Origin: Pseudorasbora parva
Lineage: Eukaryota; Chordata; Actinopteri; Cypriniformes; Gobionidae
Direction of reading: 5' to 3'
NCBI RefSeq assembly: GCF_024679245.1
Contig: NC_090191.1
Location: 3,492,778 to 3,556,777, forward strand
Length of the DNA stretch: 64,000 nt
The notes beneath the pieces were generated by a model. That model did not search any database and was not told where the DNA came from. It saw only the letters and a program-made list of their open reading frames with translations. Below are positions 1 to 14,165 of the stretch, piece after piece; within the stretch, counting starts at the first letter, position 1, and every line of letters begins with the position of its first letter. The translations under genes were made by a program, and so were the position numbers.

Positions 1-341
1 AAATTCAGGGTTCAGGAGAGGAAGAATAAGCCTTGAATTTACCTCAGAAGAAAAATGGGATGTTGATCCAATGGAAAGATGTAATTGCATTCATAAAAGT
101 AATTTATTCTTACTTACATTAGTTAACCTGTTACATAAACTTGTACACATTGACTTTTTTTTCAAACTATATTGTCAGATGTGTGAAATCAAGTGAAATT
201 CAATTTTAAAAATGTAAATCTATGCATTCACTTTCATTGAATCTTTCCCTATTCTAACTTATGATACTCTAAGTAAATGCATCGTGAACACTTTTTGTGT
301 TTGTTTGCTTCTTCATGATAAATCACTAGCTGTATTCCTCA

Positions 342-384
342 TTTGTAAGTCACTTTGGATAAAAGCGTCTGCAAAATGAATAAA
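342..384 (+). mobile_element. L2-type LINE 3' tail
   Basis: Seen: gtaagtcactttggataaaa followed by gcgtctgcaaaatgaataaa, the same 3' end as the longer L2 copy near 41085-41145. A very short, 5'-truncated copy; some SINEs share this tail. Confidence 0.6.
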
Positions 385-446
385 TGTTGAAGTATGAAAA
401 ATATATGCCAATAGGCAACATTTCATTGCTAAATGATACAAAAAAC

Positions 447-986
447 TAGCCTAGAAATCTAGACGCACCCTAGCGGCAGCAAATTTAATTTGCCCGCAAG
501 TGTGGTCTAGCAACTCTCAATTCCTATCTGAGCTGTATTCCTCAGAATCTGGACGGCCCAATCACATCGTGTAGGTAGGCTATAGAGTGGGCGGGCGGGG
601 CCATAATGACGATGGCCGAGTTGCGTTTGCGTGCTTCTATCACAGTCTTCTAGTAAACACAGAAACTGGCGAACGGCGGAATCAGCTCTGCCCGCGCCTC
701 CGGTAGACTTGGAGTTAAGCTTTTCTCTGAGAAAAGAACAAAGAGCGGCACTGAAGTCATTCTTAAAAAGGGAAGATGTGTTCGAGTTTAGCCGACCGGA
801 TACGGCGAATGTTTAATCAGTCAGCGAGCTCTGCTTCACCTTCGTTGCTCTGGTTGGTGTAGCGCTATCCTATCGCGTGCAGAGGGAGTTTGAAAGACAA
901 CGGTTTATCCCGCCCCTCGGACTGAGCCCTGTCAATGGTGAGTTTCCAGACCAAACATCTTGATGTGGGTCTGGCTTGTCAGGCTA
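447..986 (+). mobile_element. Non-autonomous DNA element with 9-bp target duplication, copy 1
   Basis: Seen: begins TAGCCTAGAAATCTAGACGC and ends TTGTCAGGCTA; short inverted ends TAGCCT/AGGCTA. Flanked by identical acaaaaaac at 438-446 and 987-995. The same sequence occurs reversed at 19376-19899 and 28113-28612. No transposase. A 9-bp duplication points to the MULE/Mutator group rather than hAT (8 bp); family name not recognised. The open frames inside are shared by all copies but interrupted in some. Confidence 0.8.
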
Positions 987-1188
987 ACAAAAAACTTTAA
1001 TGTGGCTAAAAAGTTCTCTGTCGTCATAATGACTGAAACTGAAGCTGATCTTTTGTACATGGAAAAACAGCAAATTCCACAATATGGGATATACGTGACC
1101 TATACAGCATTAGCTACTACTCAAACACAGCTGTGGTCTTAACATCTGCCTATACACGAAAAACAAAGAGCAAGCTTGAATCTCTGAC

Positions 1189-1334
1189 CTGTTCGTCATA
1201 GAGTCCAGCTTCCACAACGGTGCTGTTGGGTTTATTCAACGGCTCAAACGTGTTGTTCATGTATTTGCTCCATAGCCTGGTTTCCTTCTCGTATGGGATA
1301 CTGAATAATCTCCGCATCTCTCGTTCAATGGTGT
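1189..1334 (-). CDS. usp15-like: usp15-like exon 5 (UBL region)
   Basis: Seen: 146 nt with acceptor cccgaaag and donor GTCAGA. It completes the split codon GAC and reads [20 protein letters not shown], then [16 protein letters not shown], ending AGLYDEQ. In USP15 the same place reads AGLYQGQ at an exon end. The following exon was not found between position 1 and 1188 and must lie outside the window. Confidence 0.86.
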
Positions 1335-4300
1335 CTTTCGGGACAGATGTGGGAAATTTATAGTGTGATACATCGGTTTAAATCAGTAATGTACCTTACA
1401 AATTAATAAATACAATAAAACCACACTAACAATGGAAGTACTTAAATGGGTACACACAAAACCTGTTAGTTTAAGACAAATCCTACTTCAACTAATCGGT
1501 TAGGGTAGCATTGGCCAGATGCCAATCAGTTACTTGATCCAATTACTTTTTATTGATGATAATTTCAATATTTCGCTCTAGGGAGAATTTAGAAGAGAAT
1601 ATACTAACAATCATTCAACTTCTCTACTCAAATGATGAGTTCAGATTTATCCCCTCGACTCCTTGCAGAACCCCAACATCCCTAATATACCAAAAACTCA
1701 TCTTCCTGTGGATTTTGTTTTTCTGCCACTAACTAACTAATAAAATCTTGGTCTACTACGCCTTTTGTCATCGACTAGGTGCAAAAAATGCTCTTCTTAT
1801 TTAGTATTTTGTCTTGTTTCCAGTCCAAATATCTAAATATTCTTAAATCAAGATGCATTTACTAGATAAGTAAAAGGACATAAGATATTTTTCTTGTTTT
1901 TTAAGGGAAAATATCAAAATGAAGACAGTTTTTGCTTAAAACAGGCAAAATTATATCCAAATGCGCTTAGAAAAATAATCGTATTTCTGGACGGAAACAA
2001 GAAACAAGATTTCAATCAGAAATAATCTTGCCTGTTTAAAGCAAAAACTCACTTCATTTAGATTTTATTTGATATTAAATCGGTTTACTTATCTAGTACA
2101 TGCATCTTGATTTAATCATTTTTTGACATTTAGACTAGAAACAAGACAAAATGACTGAGTAAGAAGAGCATTTTTTGCAGTGTAATAGGGGGCGGCCCAA
2201 GAACTAATGATTCTGTGTGTTTGTGAAGCAAGTACCAACTATCAATAACCATCAGCTAAAGGTAAAATACATACCTATGGTGTCTGCTTTGCTGAACCTC
2301 CTGGTGATGATATTGTCCATGTTGCCGTCATCACACAGTTTCAGTTTGGTGAGGTAGACTTCCAACTTATGATGTTTCACAAACATCCCCTGTTTCACCA
2401 CCTGAGGAGGAACAACACACATTATCAAGTGTTTAGTGTCAAATTATAGGTGTCATGAACTGGCTTTATTATCTTTTTATACTGTTGTCTGAGGTCAACT
2501 TATGACATTTGCATTTTTTACATTAAAAACATCTTAACTAATAAGTAATAGGCTATTTTCTACACTGGTTTTGAGGCTCTCTTCTGAACGCTGGGTTTTG
2601 ATGGGAGTTCCCGTGCGAGACTTTGAATTGTTATTAAAAATGATAAACTGCAGAAAGTTTGCTTCAAATTGTATGTGTGCTGACTTGTGGAGAAAAAGAA
2701 AAAAGATTATGGCGGAGGAAACTGTTGGAGAGACAGAGGGAGCCAGGATTGTGTTCTGCAAAAACAGTTTGAGGTAAATAAATAATTGTGTAATGTGCTG
2801 CTGCTGCGGCTGGATGTGCACATGTTTCAGTGCTGCAACGAAATACGTCGACGTTCGTGAAATGCGTCGACGCGTCGTGTCAGACGTTCATCTCGCGTAA
2901 TGTTGGCTTCTACTCCTGGCTCTATCACAAAAACCTAGACCGCGAATATCAAAAGTATGGGAATACTTTAAACAGAGGCCAAACAGTGTTTCCCAAGACT
3001 AATTTGTGGCAGACTGCCACATAATCAATAACGGCCGCCACATTCGTCATTCATTTTTACGCTATTTAAAAGACGCACGCATATTCGTTTAGCTGCATTT
3101 CCTTAAGTTCTCTCTCCGTCGATGGATACACGTGCTGACTCCTCAGGTATACACTACAAACACAGCGATAATAAAAGAAAAACGTGGGCAAAACGGTCTC
3201 TCTTTGTAAACTTTATAAAACGCATGCGAGTGCTGCTGTACGTCCGAATATGAGCAGTCATTTTCACAGTCATCACCCCCGTGTAGCCAGGAGACTCGAA
3301 TGAGAAGATCTGTCTCTGTGCACTCGTCCCAAAGCGCGCAATTATTGAGTTATCTTTCAAATCCTGTGCTTAAACGGACAAACTCACACAAAAGTATGTC
3401 AAAATGTCATAGCCTACTCTATGCCTTAAGTGAACTTTATACAGAAAATACGACGACTATCCGTGGGTCTTAAAGGGGCAGTAGCCTTCAGTGCTGTCTG
3501 TTTAATGTCAAACAAAAGATAAAGACATCACTCACTGCTCCTGACTGAAAAGCTTTTGTAAGTTTAATAAGGATTATTTTTTAAATTTTAAACAGTTAAA
3601 TGTGTGGTTATTTTACTTTTGATTACTTCATTCCATTTCTCTACCTAAAAACTAATGTTAGACCTACCTAAAAATCCTGAAAAGCATTGTTTATTTTATT
3701 CTCATCTTTGCTCAATAGTATTTATTTGTGCTGCTGCTTCTATTTAAGTTATCTGTTCTTATTTTCTTTATTTTCATTTGACAGTAGTCCTTTTTCCCCT
3801 GAACATAGCAAATACCGAACTGCACTGAAACGTGAACCTAAAACTGTGATACAAAGTGAACTGTGAGCAGTCTGTACTGTTACACCTCTAGCGTAACTTA
3901 TGCGAGGGGGTGCCACAGAATTGTGAAAAATTTCAAAGGGTAAAAAAATAAATCGTTAGATTAGTCGACTATTCGGAAAAATAATCGTTAGATTAGTCGA
4001 CTAATCGAAAAAATAATCGTTAGATTAGTCGACTAATCGAAAAAAAATAATAGTTAGATTAGTCGACTAATCGAAAAAATAATCGTTAGATTAGTCGACA
4101 GAAAAAATAATCGTTAGTTGCAGCTCTAGTACACACCTTAATCTAACTATTAATGTCGTGTCAGAGATTTCGCCGCATTTTGTGACAGGACACACAACGT
4201 TACGCACACTAGGGAAGTGCAGAGGGGAGGCTTTGTGGGTTTGAGCCTCTGCCCTTTCTGAAAATTAATCAAAAGTGCCCCACTCAACAATCATCGATAA

Positions 4301-7300
4301 TATTGTGGCCAATAAAACAGAATTGGAATTATAATTAATATAACGTCTACAAACCAGTAACAAATGGCGGAAAAGTCCCGTTTATCTTTTATGTATCTGT
4401 CAGTCTGAAATGTCGTTGCCATAACGCGTTGCTATGGGCGTGTGTGTTTTACTTTACTGTTCATTCTGGACACTGCGTCCTCTCTCTCTATATTTTTATT
4501 TTTGTTGTAATTATTATGCTCATTGTAAAAGTAAAAAACAATAAGTTTGTATCTGTAATCGCAGACCAGATGGTGAACGCCTGTGGCTCGACGCCAGGAA
4601 AAACAATCCAAACAGTCGCGATTTTTAAACCTTTTTCATCATTAATCAAAGCTATTATAATAAATGTAGGCTGTCAATAAGGAGGAAAGAGGAGCAGTGT
4701 CTCTTCAAAAAAACAGAGAGAGACAATACATAATATTACAAAAATAAATCAACGTAAATGTATATAAAACATTATAAAAACGCATGTTTTTTATACTTCT
4801 TAATGTAAAGTAACTCTGTCCAACAGCGACACCCGCAGGTGAAGTTACAGCGAGTTTCCTGAGCCCATAAAATTAACACACCTGCCAAAGTCATGCTATG
4901 ATTGGATGTTGGAGAACCTAGCGTGGCATGGGGACGTAATGACGTGCCATAACCGATCTATGTTCTATCACATGTAAAACGGGAACATGAACGGAGTACT
5001 CTAAAAGCAACCCATGTAAACACCTTAATCAGAATATTGTCTTATTCAGAATAAGGTCAATAATCAGATTACTGCCGTCCATGTAAGCGTAGTCACATAT
5101 AAAAGGATGTTTTACTCACATTCATCATTACTCCAGTCTTCACTGTCACTAATTCTCATATTAGGATTTGATGCTCAACAAACATTTATGATTATTATCA
5201 GTGTTGAAAACAGTTTTGCTGCTCATGGTGCCGCTTCATTTTTGCGGAAACCACCATACCATTCAAACATTTGTGGTCAAATTAAAAAAAAGAGAAATTA
5301 ATACTTTTGTTGATCAGACATAGGCTACATTAAATTGATCACAAGTGATATTTTTAATATTACAAAAGATCATTTATTTAATAAATGCTGTCCATTGAAC
5401 TCTCTCATCAAGGAATCCTGAAAAATAAAATGCATCATGGTTTCCACAACATTTTTAAGCATGTTAAACACACGTCCTCCCCCCTAATCTACACCCATGC
5501 TTGAATTGAACACTAATCTTGCTTCCTTCTATCCGTCAGACTCGCGTGGTAGCCAGGCGTCTCATTCAATGGCGAGCTCAGTTGACGCTGTGTGCTTCAG
5601 GATTCTGACGCAAGTGAGCTAAGATTCCGATTGGCCCAGAGAAATATCCAATAATGTTTTGCATGTCTAGTCTACAGAACTGACATAAATAAAACAACTA
5701 TTCGGTTCTACGCGATTCACGTAAATGACCCAACTGACCAAGAAAACAGCGATAGTCACCGAAAAGCGACAATTTTGCAGGTCTGCTGTATGCACTTTTG
5801 TCTCCTTAAACGCTCGTTTTTCTTTGGGTTGACAGTAGAGTGGAGCCGGAAACTCGGCTGAAACGAGTATCCGGTACGGATGAAGTATTTTTGCTGAGTA
5901 TGAGTATTATACGAGTCAATATCTGTGCTCGGATTGAATAAAATCCTAATTAGGTAGCTGACTGTGTCTGCGTTTTGTGACCGCTCTCTTTCTTTCCGTC
6001 AGTCACTCAGGTTCGCGGGTCTTTTCCGTTAACATTTAGGGTTTCTTCAGCTTCAGATTTGTTTTTATTTTGGTTTGTAAACGTGGGGTTTGTTCAGACA
6101 TGGTAACTGGTAGAATGCGACTAGCATTCTGCCTATCAGAGTTTTTTTGTCTTTTTTTACCGTCTGCTGGCTCTCCTTACCGATGACCCAGTGAAATGCT
6201 GGTCAGGCAATCTTCAGTGCTGGCCCGATCTTACACACTTTGCCCTGCAGTATCTCAGGAGTCCACCTACAAGTGTCCAGTCTGAGCGTGTGTTTTTAGC
6301 ACAGCTGGAAATATGGCCAATCCACAGCATGCAAACTTAGACCCTAGGCATGTGGAACAACCTTTCTTCATTAAAGTCAATGCAGATCTGACTATTTGAT
6401 CCATAGAAAACACAGTCCCCCCACTGAACTAAACTGTAGTGTGACTAAGTCATGCATCATCAGATCTTTTATGACGCAACTCCTTTTTTATTTATGACAT
6501 TCTGATAAAAGAAAACGAAGCCTCTTTTAAGGCCATAACCAATTATTATATTTTGTGGTGGGGGTTGTTGCTATTTTAAAGTTAATTAGGGTTCTGGTTC
6601 TCTTCCACAGACAGCGTTACCTTCCGAGCGATGGGCTCCTGTCCGTCAGTCAACCCGTACCAGCTCACAAGCTTACTCCAGCCCTCCATGGGCACCGAGA
6701 TATAGTCCAGTTCGCTGAGGAGATGCTCCCTGATATCCAGCATATCTCCAACTACAACCGGGAGAGAGAGACAGACACATTTCTCAGCTCAAAACTTCAA
6801 CACATAACTTCAGCGTGCAATCTAATGTGATCACAAGAGGAGTCAGAAATACATAACTTTTCGATTAATGTGCAATGCTAAAGGTGATTCTACGACTGGA
6901 GATAAAACAGAAATCCTTTCCAGTATCGTACTGAACAATTTTTTTTTTTTAAAACATTGTGCCAAACACAAGTTACTTCCCTTTTTTTACCTTTAACGAA
7001 AAAGTAATTTTAGTGTTCGTCAACTCTTGTTTCCGAGAAATAAGGCAATGTGTAGAAATAACATTGCAGTTTGACAATTTTAAACCTTTTAGTCAAAAAC
7101 TCCACTTGCTAGCATAAACGCTAAGAGTGCATAGTGCTAATGAAGTCATGATTGAAAGACTAAGCAATAGACTTTTTTGATATTGTGGTGACAATTTGAT
7201 ATTTTACAAAATAACCTTTTATATTTAAATACTTTCTCAGTGAGAGAGCACACACACACACACACACACACACACCTTTCAGTGCTTCAGATCTTATCAG

Positions 7301-10300
7301 TGACGGAAAAAGACAATTTCCTGTAGCTTACATAGCTCCGAGATAATTTCACCAATTTAAAGGCAAAGTACAGTAACGTTTTTAAGATGACTTTTTTTTT
7401 ACTATTTAATATTGTAGAATTAAGAAAATGGTTTTTAATAGTAAAATAACTGAAATATTACCAAAAGAAATGTTTCGATTACACAACGATATTTGGACAA
7501 ATTACACAAATTCAAACAATAAATCCTGATTTTCAGCTATATACGAAACTCTTTTTACAGAACCTATTATATTGTTATATTAGTATGACCTGTCACATCT
7601 TGTGATCCATGACAATGACTAACAAAGTATTAAAATAATAAAAAATATAACCATTTGAGAATAATAATGACGTCGGACACCTGCAATTATAGAATCACCC
7701 ATATGCAAACCATAATAATTATGTATTATTATTATAAAAATAGAAGAGATCACTTCACAAATCATCAGTGTTGGGGGCGTTATTCTAACAAGTTACTAAT
7801 TACATCTTCAATAGTGTAATTAGATTACTGTACAAATTTCTCACTCCAAAAATCACTAATTACTTTCTAAATCAACCTCAACTAGTGCTTCAACGACACG
7901 GAGCAGCTCTTTTAATTCATTCAAATAAATAATATTAAACTAGATCAATTATTCTTATTAACTGACTAAAGTATCACAAATGTGAGAAGGATAAACAAAA
8001 TAAACCATGCATTTTGAAGTTATACTTTAGATTTTGATGTTAATTCCACTTTTGTATTATATAATTGTTCTACAGTCAGTATTTGGTTCAATCACATCAG
8101 AAGTAACTAATTAAATAACAGAGATATTAAAATTAATCCACTACTTTTTCAAGGAAAAGTAACTAAATTACAGTAACTAATTACTTAGTAACTAATTACA
8201 CAAGGATTTTTCTAGTTGGCTAGTAGTCAATAATTTAACCCTTTAGTCGACTAATCGCACGCTTCATTCATTTGATTAATTAAATATTTACTGGGGGTGA
8301 ACCATAATTAGCATTTAGGCATAATAAAGCCTATGTATATTCAGCTCTCAAGTCATGTAATGATTATTTTCTCAGATGGCATAATTAAGTGGTAAACTCA
8401 TAGAAATGTTAATTCTTTCTGAGTAAAAGTGGTGTAAATATATGAGAATTTATCAATATTTTTCTAAATATGAACCACGAGCTCTAATGGAGTCGTTTGT
8501 GCAACATTAGGGCTGGGCAATATAACAAAATATATCGTCTGGACGACAGAAAATGTCTATCGTTTTATATAAGGCTCTATCGTTTACGCCACGATAAGGC
8601 GTTTACATCAAGATGCACCTCTTCACCTATGGCATCCACGCTGCAATACATAACCAAACATGGAGGAAGACGATAGTAGACGCGGTTCAGACCAGGGTAA
8701 TTCTCAACAAGATGACCAGCCAACCCAAACCGAGGAGCTTGAACCTAAAAGAGGGGCGACTTCTGTTGCATGGACGTGGTTTGGATATAAGAAGACCGAC
8801 TTACACCAGACAACAGTTGTTTGTAAAGTTTGCCGGCTCCCAGTGCCAACAACGGATTCCAACACTACTCATTTATTTTATCTGCGCCTGCGCAAGAACC
8901 ACGAAAAAGAATACAGAGAGAGTCGACGAGCAAAAACTGCAAAAGCAGCGTGGAGTGGTGGCATATCTACACACAAGCCAAATCGCGATTGCGGTTCGAT
9001 TTCGATTAATCGTGCAGCCCTAATTTTGTCCATATCGCCCAGCCCTACATCACATATAACGAAATCAGATGTGACTGACTAAGTGAAAATCATGATTAAT
9101 ATGGGCTTGACCCCAGTGTGTAAGACAAACCTTTGAAGAGGCTGGAGTTATTCACGGGTCCAGGATAAAAGCTGCGGTCTCCAGTCTGACATGTATCCCA
9201 GCTGTCAAAACCCACATATTTCTTCCACTGCCTGAACCAGTGAGAGCACACCAAATACCTGCAGGAAACAGGAAATGACTTGAATATAATGCTGCATCCC
9301 ATATCTTACCTTACTATGCCCTCTAAGTATGTGCTCTGTTGAGTGTGTAGCAGCACAGTGGGCAAGTTTGGGGGCGTAGCACCTCGTAAAACATTCACCC
9401 TGTCACTGTAACACCCGTCACATTTCATTTTTCTACTCTATTCTTTCTACCGTATTAGAGAGAAATGGTGTGGCTATCAAACACGATGAATACTGTTGCG
9501 GTTACAGGTCTTGGATTTCAGCATGGGATTGTACAATAATTGTACTCATTCCCACTAGGGCTGGGCGATAAAACGATAATTATCACGATATACTTTTCTC
9601 AATAAAACGATGACCGTTTGATCGCACGCGGTGTTGTTTACAGTCACACACTGCAAAAAATGCTTTTCTTACTCAGTATTTTTGTCTTGTTTCTATTCAA
9701 AATATCTAAAAATACTTACATTAAGAAACATGTACTAGACAAATAAAAATTGTCTTTTTTAGGACAAAATGACTACAAATTAAGAGATGTTTTGCTTAAA
9801 ATAAGCAAAATAATCTGCCAATGGGGTAAGAAAAATAATCTTGTTTTCTGTTTGAATTAAGATTATTTTTCTTACCCATTTGGCAGATTATTTAAAGCAA
9901 AACCTCTCTTAATTTTTTGTTATTTTTTCCTAAAAAGAGATGTTTCCCCCAAAACAAAACAAAAATATTTGCTTGTCTAGTAAATGTTTCTTAACCACTT
10001 CAGCTCTACAGCACATTTTGCATTTTTTTGAGAATTAGGAATATCTGAATTTAAAAGAGCGCCCTACCGACATACATTGGAGTAAATTGATAAAAATGGT
10101 CTCATTTTTCAGAAAAAAACTCTGTAAAATGAGACACAGTGAGACAAATTTTAACACAGTGGTGGAATATTGCAAATATTATATTGTATCTATTCACAAT
10201 CTTATGATAAACATAGATAAAAAAAAAAATATTTTGATTTATTTTTAATTAATTTGTTATTTAAAAATCTATATTTTTTTTTATCATTTATAGAGCCAAG

Positions 10301-13300
10301 CTTTTTGGCAGTTTCTGTTGTTTATATAAATTGGCACTAAACAGGGGAAAAAATAATTTTCTTAATATCTCCTTGCAAATAAAAGTTATTGAGATTTATC
10401 TGACCAAAGTGTCTAACAACTCCTACTCATCTGCACTGACATCAACTGGCCACTAGGAAATCGAAAAGAAGGCTCCGCCTCTTCAACTTTGTAAAGGGAG
10501 ATCTCGGGCTCTGATTGGTCTAGAATCATGATCCACATGTCTATAAAGAGCTGAGATTCTCAGCTTTTCTGTAGCATGATGCAATATGTGATGACATCAT
10601 CAAAAATCGTGGCTAACACCGACAATCAAAACTAGCAATAATAAGAGTATTTGTCTGCATCACATGTTTTGATCTGGACATCGGTGACATTTTACAGTGT
10701 CATTTGGCCATACTTGCTCACAGACATGCAAAAATAGTCTCATTTTGAAGCAAACAACCTAAGGAACAAGCTGATATAGCGTTTGAGGCTAGTAGCTTTA
10801 CAACGAGTTTGTGATCCGAACAGGAATATGGACTCGTGTTTGCTTGTTCAAAGGAGTCATTTCCATCTTTGTGATTCTTTTGATAATAAATTTACTGTAA
10901 ATTATTGGATCGGTGAAATTAACAGCTCAGCGATATTCCTGAGGCCGATAGCTTTCATTTGATATATGACTTGTCTATTTTAGGTGTGTCTGTGTGATAA
11001 AAATATGAAGTTTTATATTATTTGCATGATTTTATCAAGGGGTGGTCGTTGTGGGGGGTCGAATTCAGGCCGTATTATTTTCTTCTATGTAATATAAATG
11101 CAGAAGTTATTGGGTTATTAAGAAAGCTGAGGTTCTAATCTTTCAAATGATACCATATATGTCTAGTTTTGTGGTGTGCGAGTACCTAGTTATAGGATGA
11201 TGCAATTTTGGACCCACCAAGTGGTTAATGTAAGAATTTTTAGATAGTTGGACTTAAAACAAGAAAATACTAAATAAGACAATCATTTTTTGCACATGTA
11301 AGTGCACATCCACCATCAACAAAAAGCATCATATTTACCTACAGCGTGCCTTACGACAAAAAACTAAAACAAATACACACCACAAAAGCAGTTGCTTATT
11401 GGAGGGTTTTCAAACTGTATGATGCCAAGGACCCCCAATTACGACTCATCTTTTATAAAGGACCCCCTTCCTAAAATCCATCTATTTTTAGGAAGAAACA
11501 TTTAAACTGTTAGATAAATCGTGGGACATTATAATTGCAAAATATTGCTTTCAAACTTAATAAATTGGCTATACTTAATGTTGTATGTATTAACCTGAAG
11601 AAGAACATTGTTCAACTAAAAATTATTTGCAACTTTCACAATAAATGTATGCAAGCAGTTTACATATTGCATTTATATATTTACAGCCCCAGTGAGCAAG
11701 ACAAAGGGCACTTACTATAAAGATACAAAGCAAGCTGGAAAGCAGCCTATGTATACAGCAAGAAAGGAGAGAAACATTTAGAAATTCAAGAAAATTTGGT
11801 AGACTTTATCCATTTCTCTGAAATTTTCTGGGGACCTCTTGGAACCTTCTGGAGCCCGGACCCCAGATTGAAAACCTCTGACTTATCGCAAAATACATGC
11901 TTCATATTAGCGTTGTCGAAAATGAGGGATTAAAGCTGCCATGAACAGGATTTTTTTATTGTTTTATACTGTTGTCTGAGCTCAAGTAATGACGTTCATG
12001 TGGTTTTTCCATTCAAAAAACATCATACCTAATGGGCTATTTTCTAAACTGGTTTTGAGGCTCTCTCCTGAACGCTGGGTCTTGATGGGCATGTCATTGG
12101 AGACTTGGAAGTAAACACGGCTAGGATTGGAGAAGATTTGTATATGCACTGGTGCGCAAATTCGCACGACTCGCGCATGCGGACCTGATAGGAGTTTTGG
12201 CGACGCTTTCCTTTAAGCCCATGCTTCTAATGAATTATAGCCACATTTATACTTATTTCTAGTCTATAAATACATTTATAAAGACTTGTGAAAACCAGAA
12301 ATGTAATCACAGCTCTCAAGTAAAACCATACTTGTGAATCAGATTGGCAGATTATTTTGCTTATTTTAAGCAAAAACTCTCTTAAAAACTCGTTATTTCC
12401 CCCCAGAACAAGACGATTACTTTTGCTTGTCTAGTAAATATTTCTGCATACGGTGTGCAGGGAGAAGGAAGAGCGGCAGATGTAAAACATGCAATGCTTC
12501 GCCTCTACATCAGATATGCGGTCTAGTCGCACATCCGAGCCTCATCCGAGTCTCACGGCTCATTTTATTGACAAAGACGGGAATCTTCAGAGCAAATGCC
12601 TCCAAACGGCTTACTTTCCTGAAGACCATACAGGTGAAGTTATTGCCCAAGGAATGATTGAAGCTCTCGCGTCCTGGGGGCTGAGTAAAGACCGATAGGT
12701 GTGTGTGTGTGTGTGTGTATCACAACTGATAGTGGTACAAACATGGTTAAAGCCACTTCACTCAACAAATGGACAGGACTTCAGTGTTTTGGACATCGAC
12801 TGCATTTGGCTATTGGCGAGTTTTAGTCTCGGGTTTCCATTTAGGAACAAAACTGCTATAGAAGTAATATACTAATAAAAGTAAAATAATTTAAGAAGAA
12901 TCAAATAATATTTTATTACTCCTTTGTTCTTAAGGGTTAGTGATTTACAAGCTTGAAGCAATATTTGAAAATGAAACACTGATTTAAATAGTAGAGAGAG
13001 CGAAGAAGGACAAGGGGGTGGATCGAACCATTAGGCTTTGTAAAGAAGTAGTGGCTGCCTTCTTCTACTGAAAAAAGAGAGAGCCAGCAACTGCACAGGA
13101 CAAACTTAATCTGCCAAAGCACAAGCTGGTGACAGAGTTACCTACCAGATGGGGCTCGCGTCAAAAGATGGTGGCAAGGATGATTGAGCAGCACAAGGCT
13201 CTCTCTCAGGTACTGACAAGAAAACCAGGCACTTGGTGCTTACCTGGCAAGACATTGATGGCCTTAAAGCCACTTCTCGAGTTCACAGATTCACTCTCTG

Positions 13301-14125
13301 GTGAATCGTATGCGAGTGTCTCCTACCTTAAGCCTGTGCCTCACCTTGTGACACACAGCTCACAAAGGACAAAAAGACAGCTGTCATGAAATATCTCAAT
13401 GAGAAGCATGATGACGAGACAACAGATGAACTGAACGAACTGCTTGATATGGTATCCTTGCTTGACCCACGGTTCAAGACTCAATAAATCCGGCCAGACA
13501 AGATCGAGGCCATCGAAACAAGAGCCCTGACTGAGATTCTGAAGATGGAGGGAGACCCAGGCCCTTCCACAGGGCAGCTTGAAAACCTCAAACTCTAGAC
13601 AGACTTGTTTTTCTTGCTCGTAAAAAAAAAGATGTCCACAGTTAAGATTTCTTTTATTTATTGATTTGATTTATATTGTCAGTGTCATTTATTTATAAGG
13701 TTTGGCGTGTTGCTCCGAAAGAATACTTTTTTTTAAACCTATTTTTGTTATTGACAAACATTTTTAAAGCACTATAGTTTAAAACCACAGTTAACTGTCT
13801 GGTCTCTACATCTTTTCACTCAGGAACAAAAGATATGCCTTTTTTGTTTTGAGCTTGTTTTGAGCTCACACCTAAAGTGCAGGCACATAAATGTGAATGT
13901 AAAAAGTTGAGAAAGAAAACGCATGTGTGACAGTGTATTTGATCCGTGCATCAGCCCTTAAAGTGACAGCAGCCTAATAAAACTGCTGCCAAATTATGAG
14001 ATCATATTTAAAATATCTATATAGCAGTTTTTCCACATGGTATAAAGGTTTCCAAAACTTTTGGGAACATTTCTATTCTATTATAAGAAGTCTCAAGCTC
14101 GTCAAGCTAGCATTTATTTGATCAA

Positions 14126-14165
<40 letters not shown>

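Noticed and set aside
631..816. Open frame shared by the three TAGCCT elements
   Set aside because: The frame differs between copies (in-frame breaks, different lengths) and shows no domain; it follows the repeat, not a protein.
1189..1334. Assignment to usp4 or usp11
   Set aside because: DTIDTIE and EPLNKP fit USP15 better; usp11 and usp4 differ at these positions as far as I recall. Not excluded without a tree.
3945..4115. CRISPR-like array of about 34-bp units
   Set aside because: Units are contiguous with no unique spacers; it is a tandem repeat in a fish hAT-like element.
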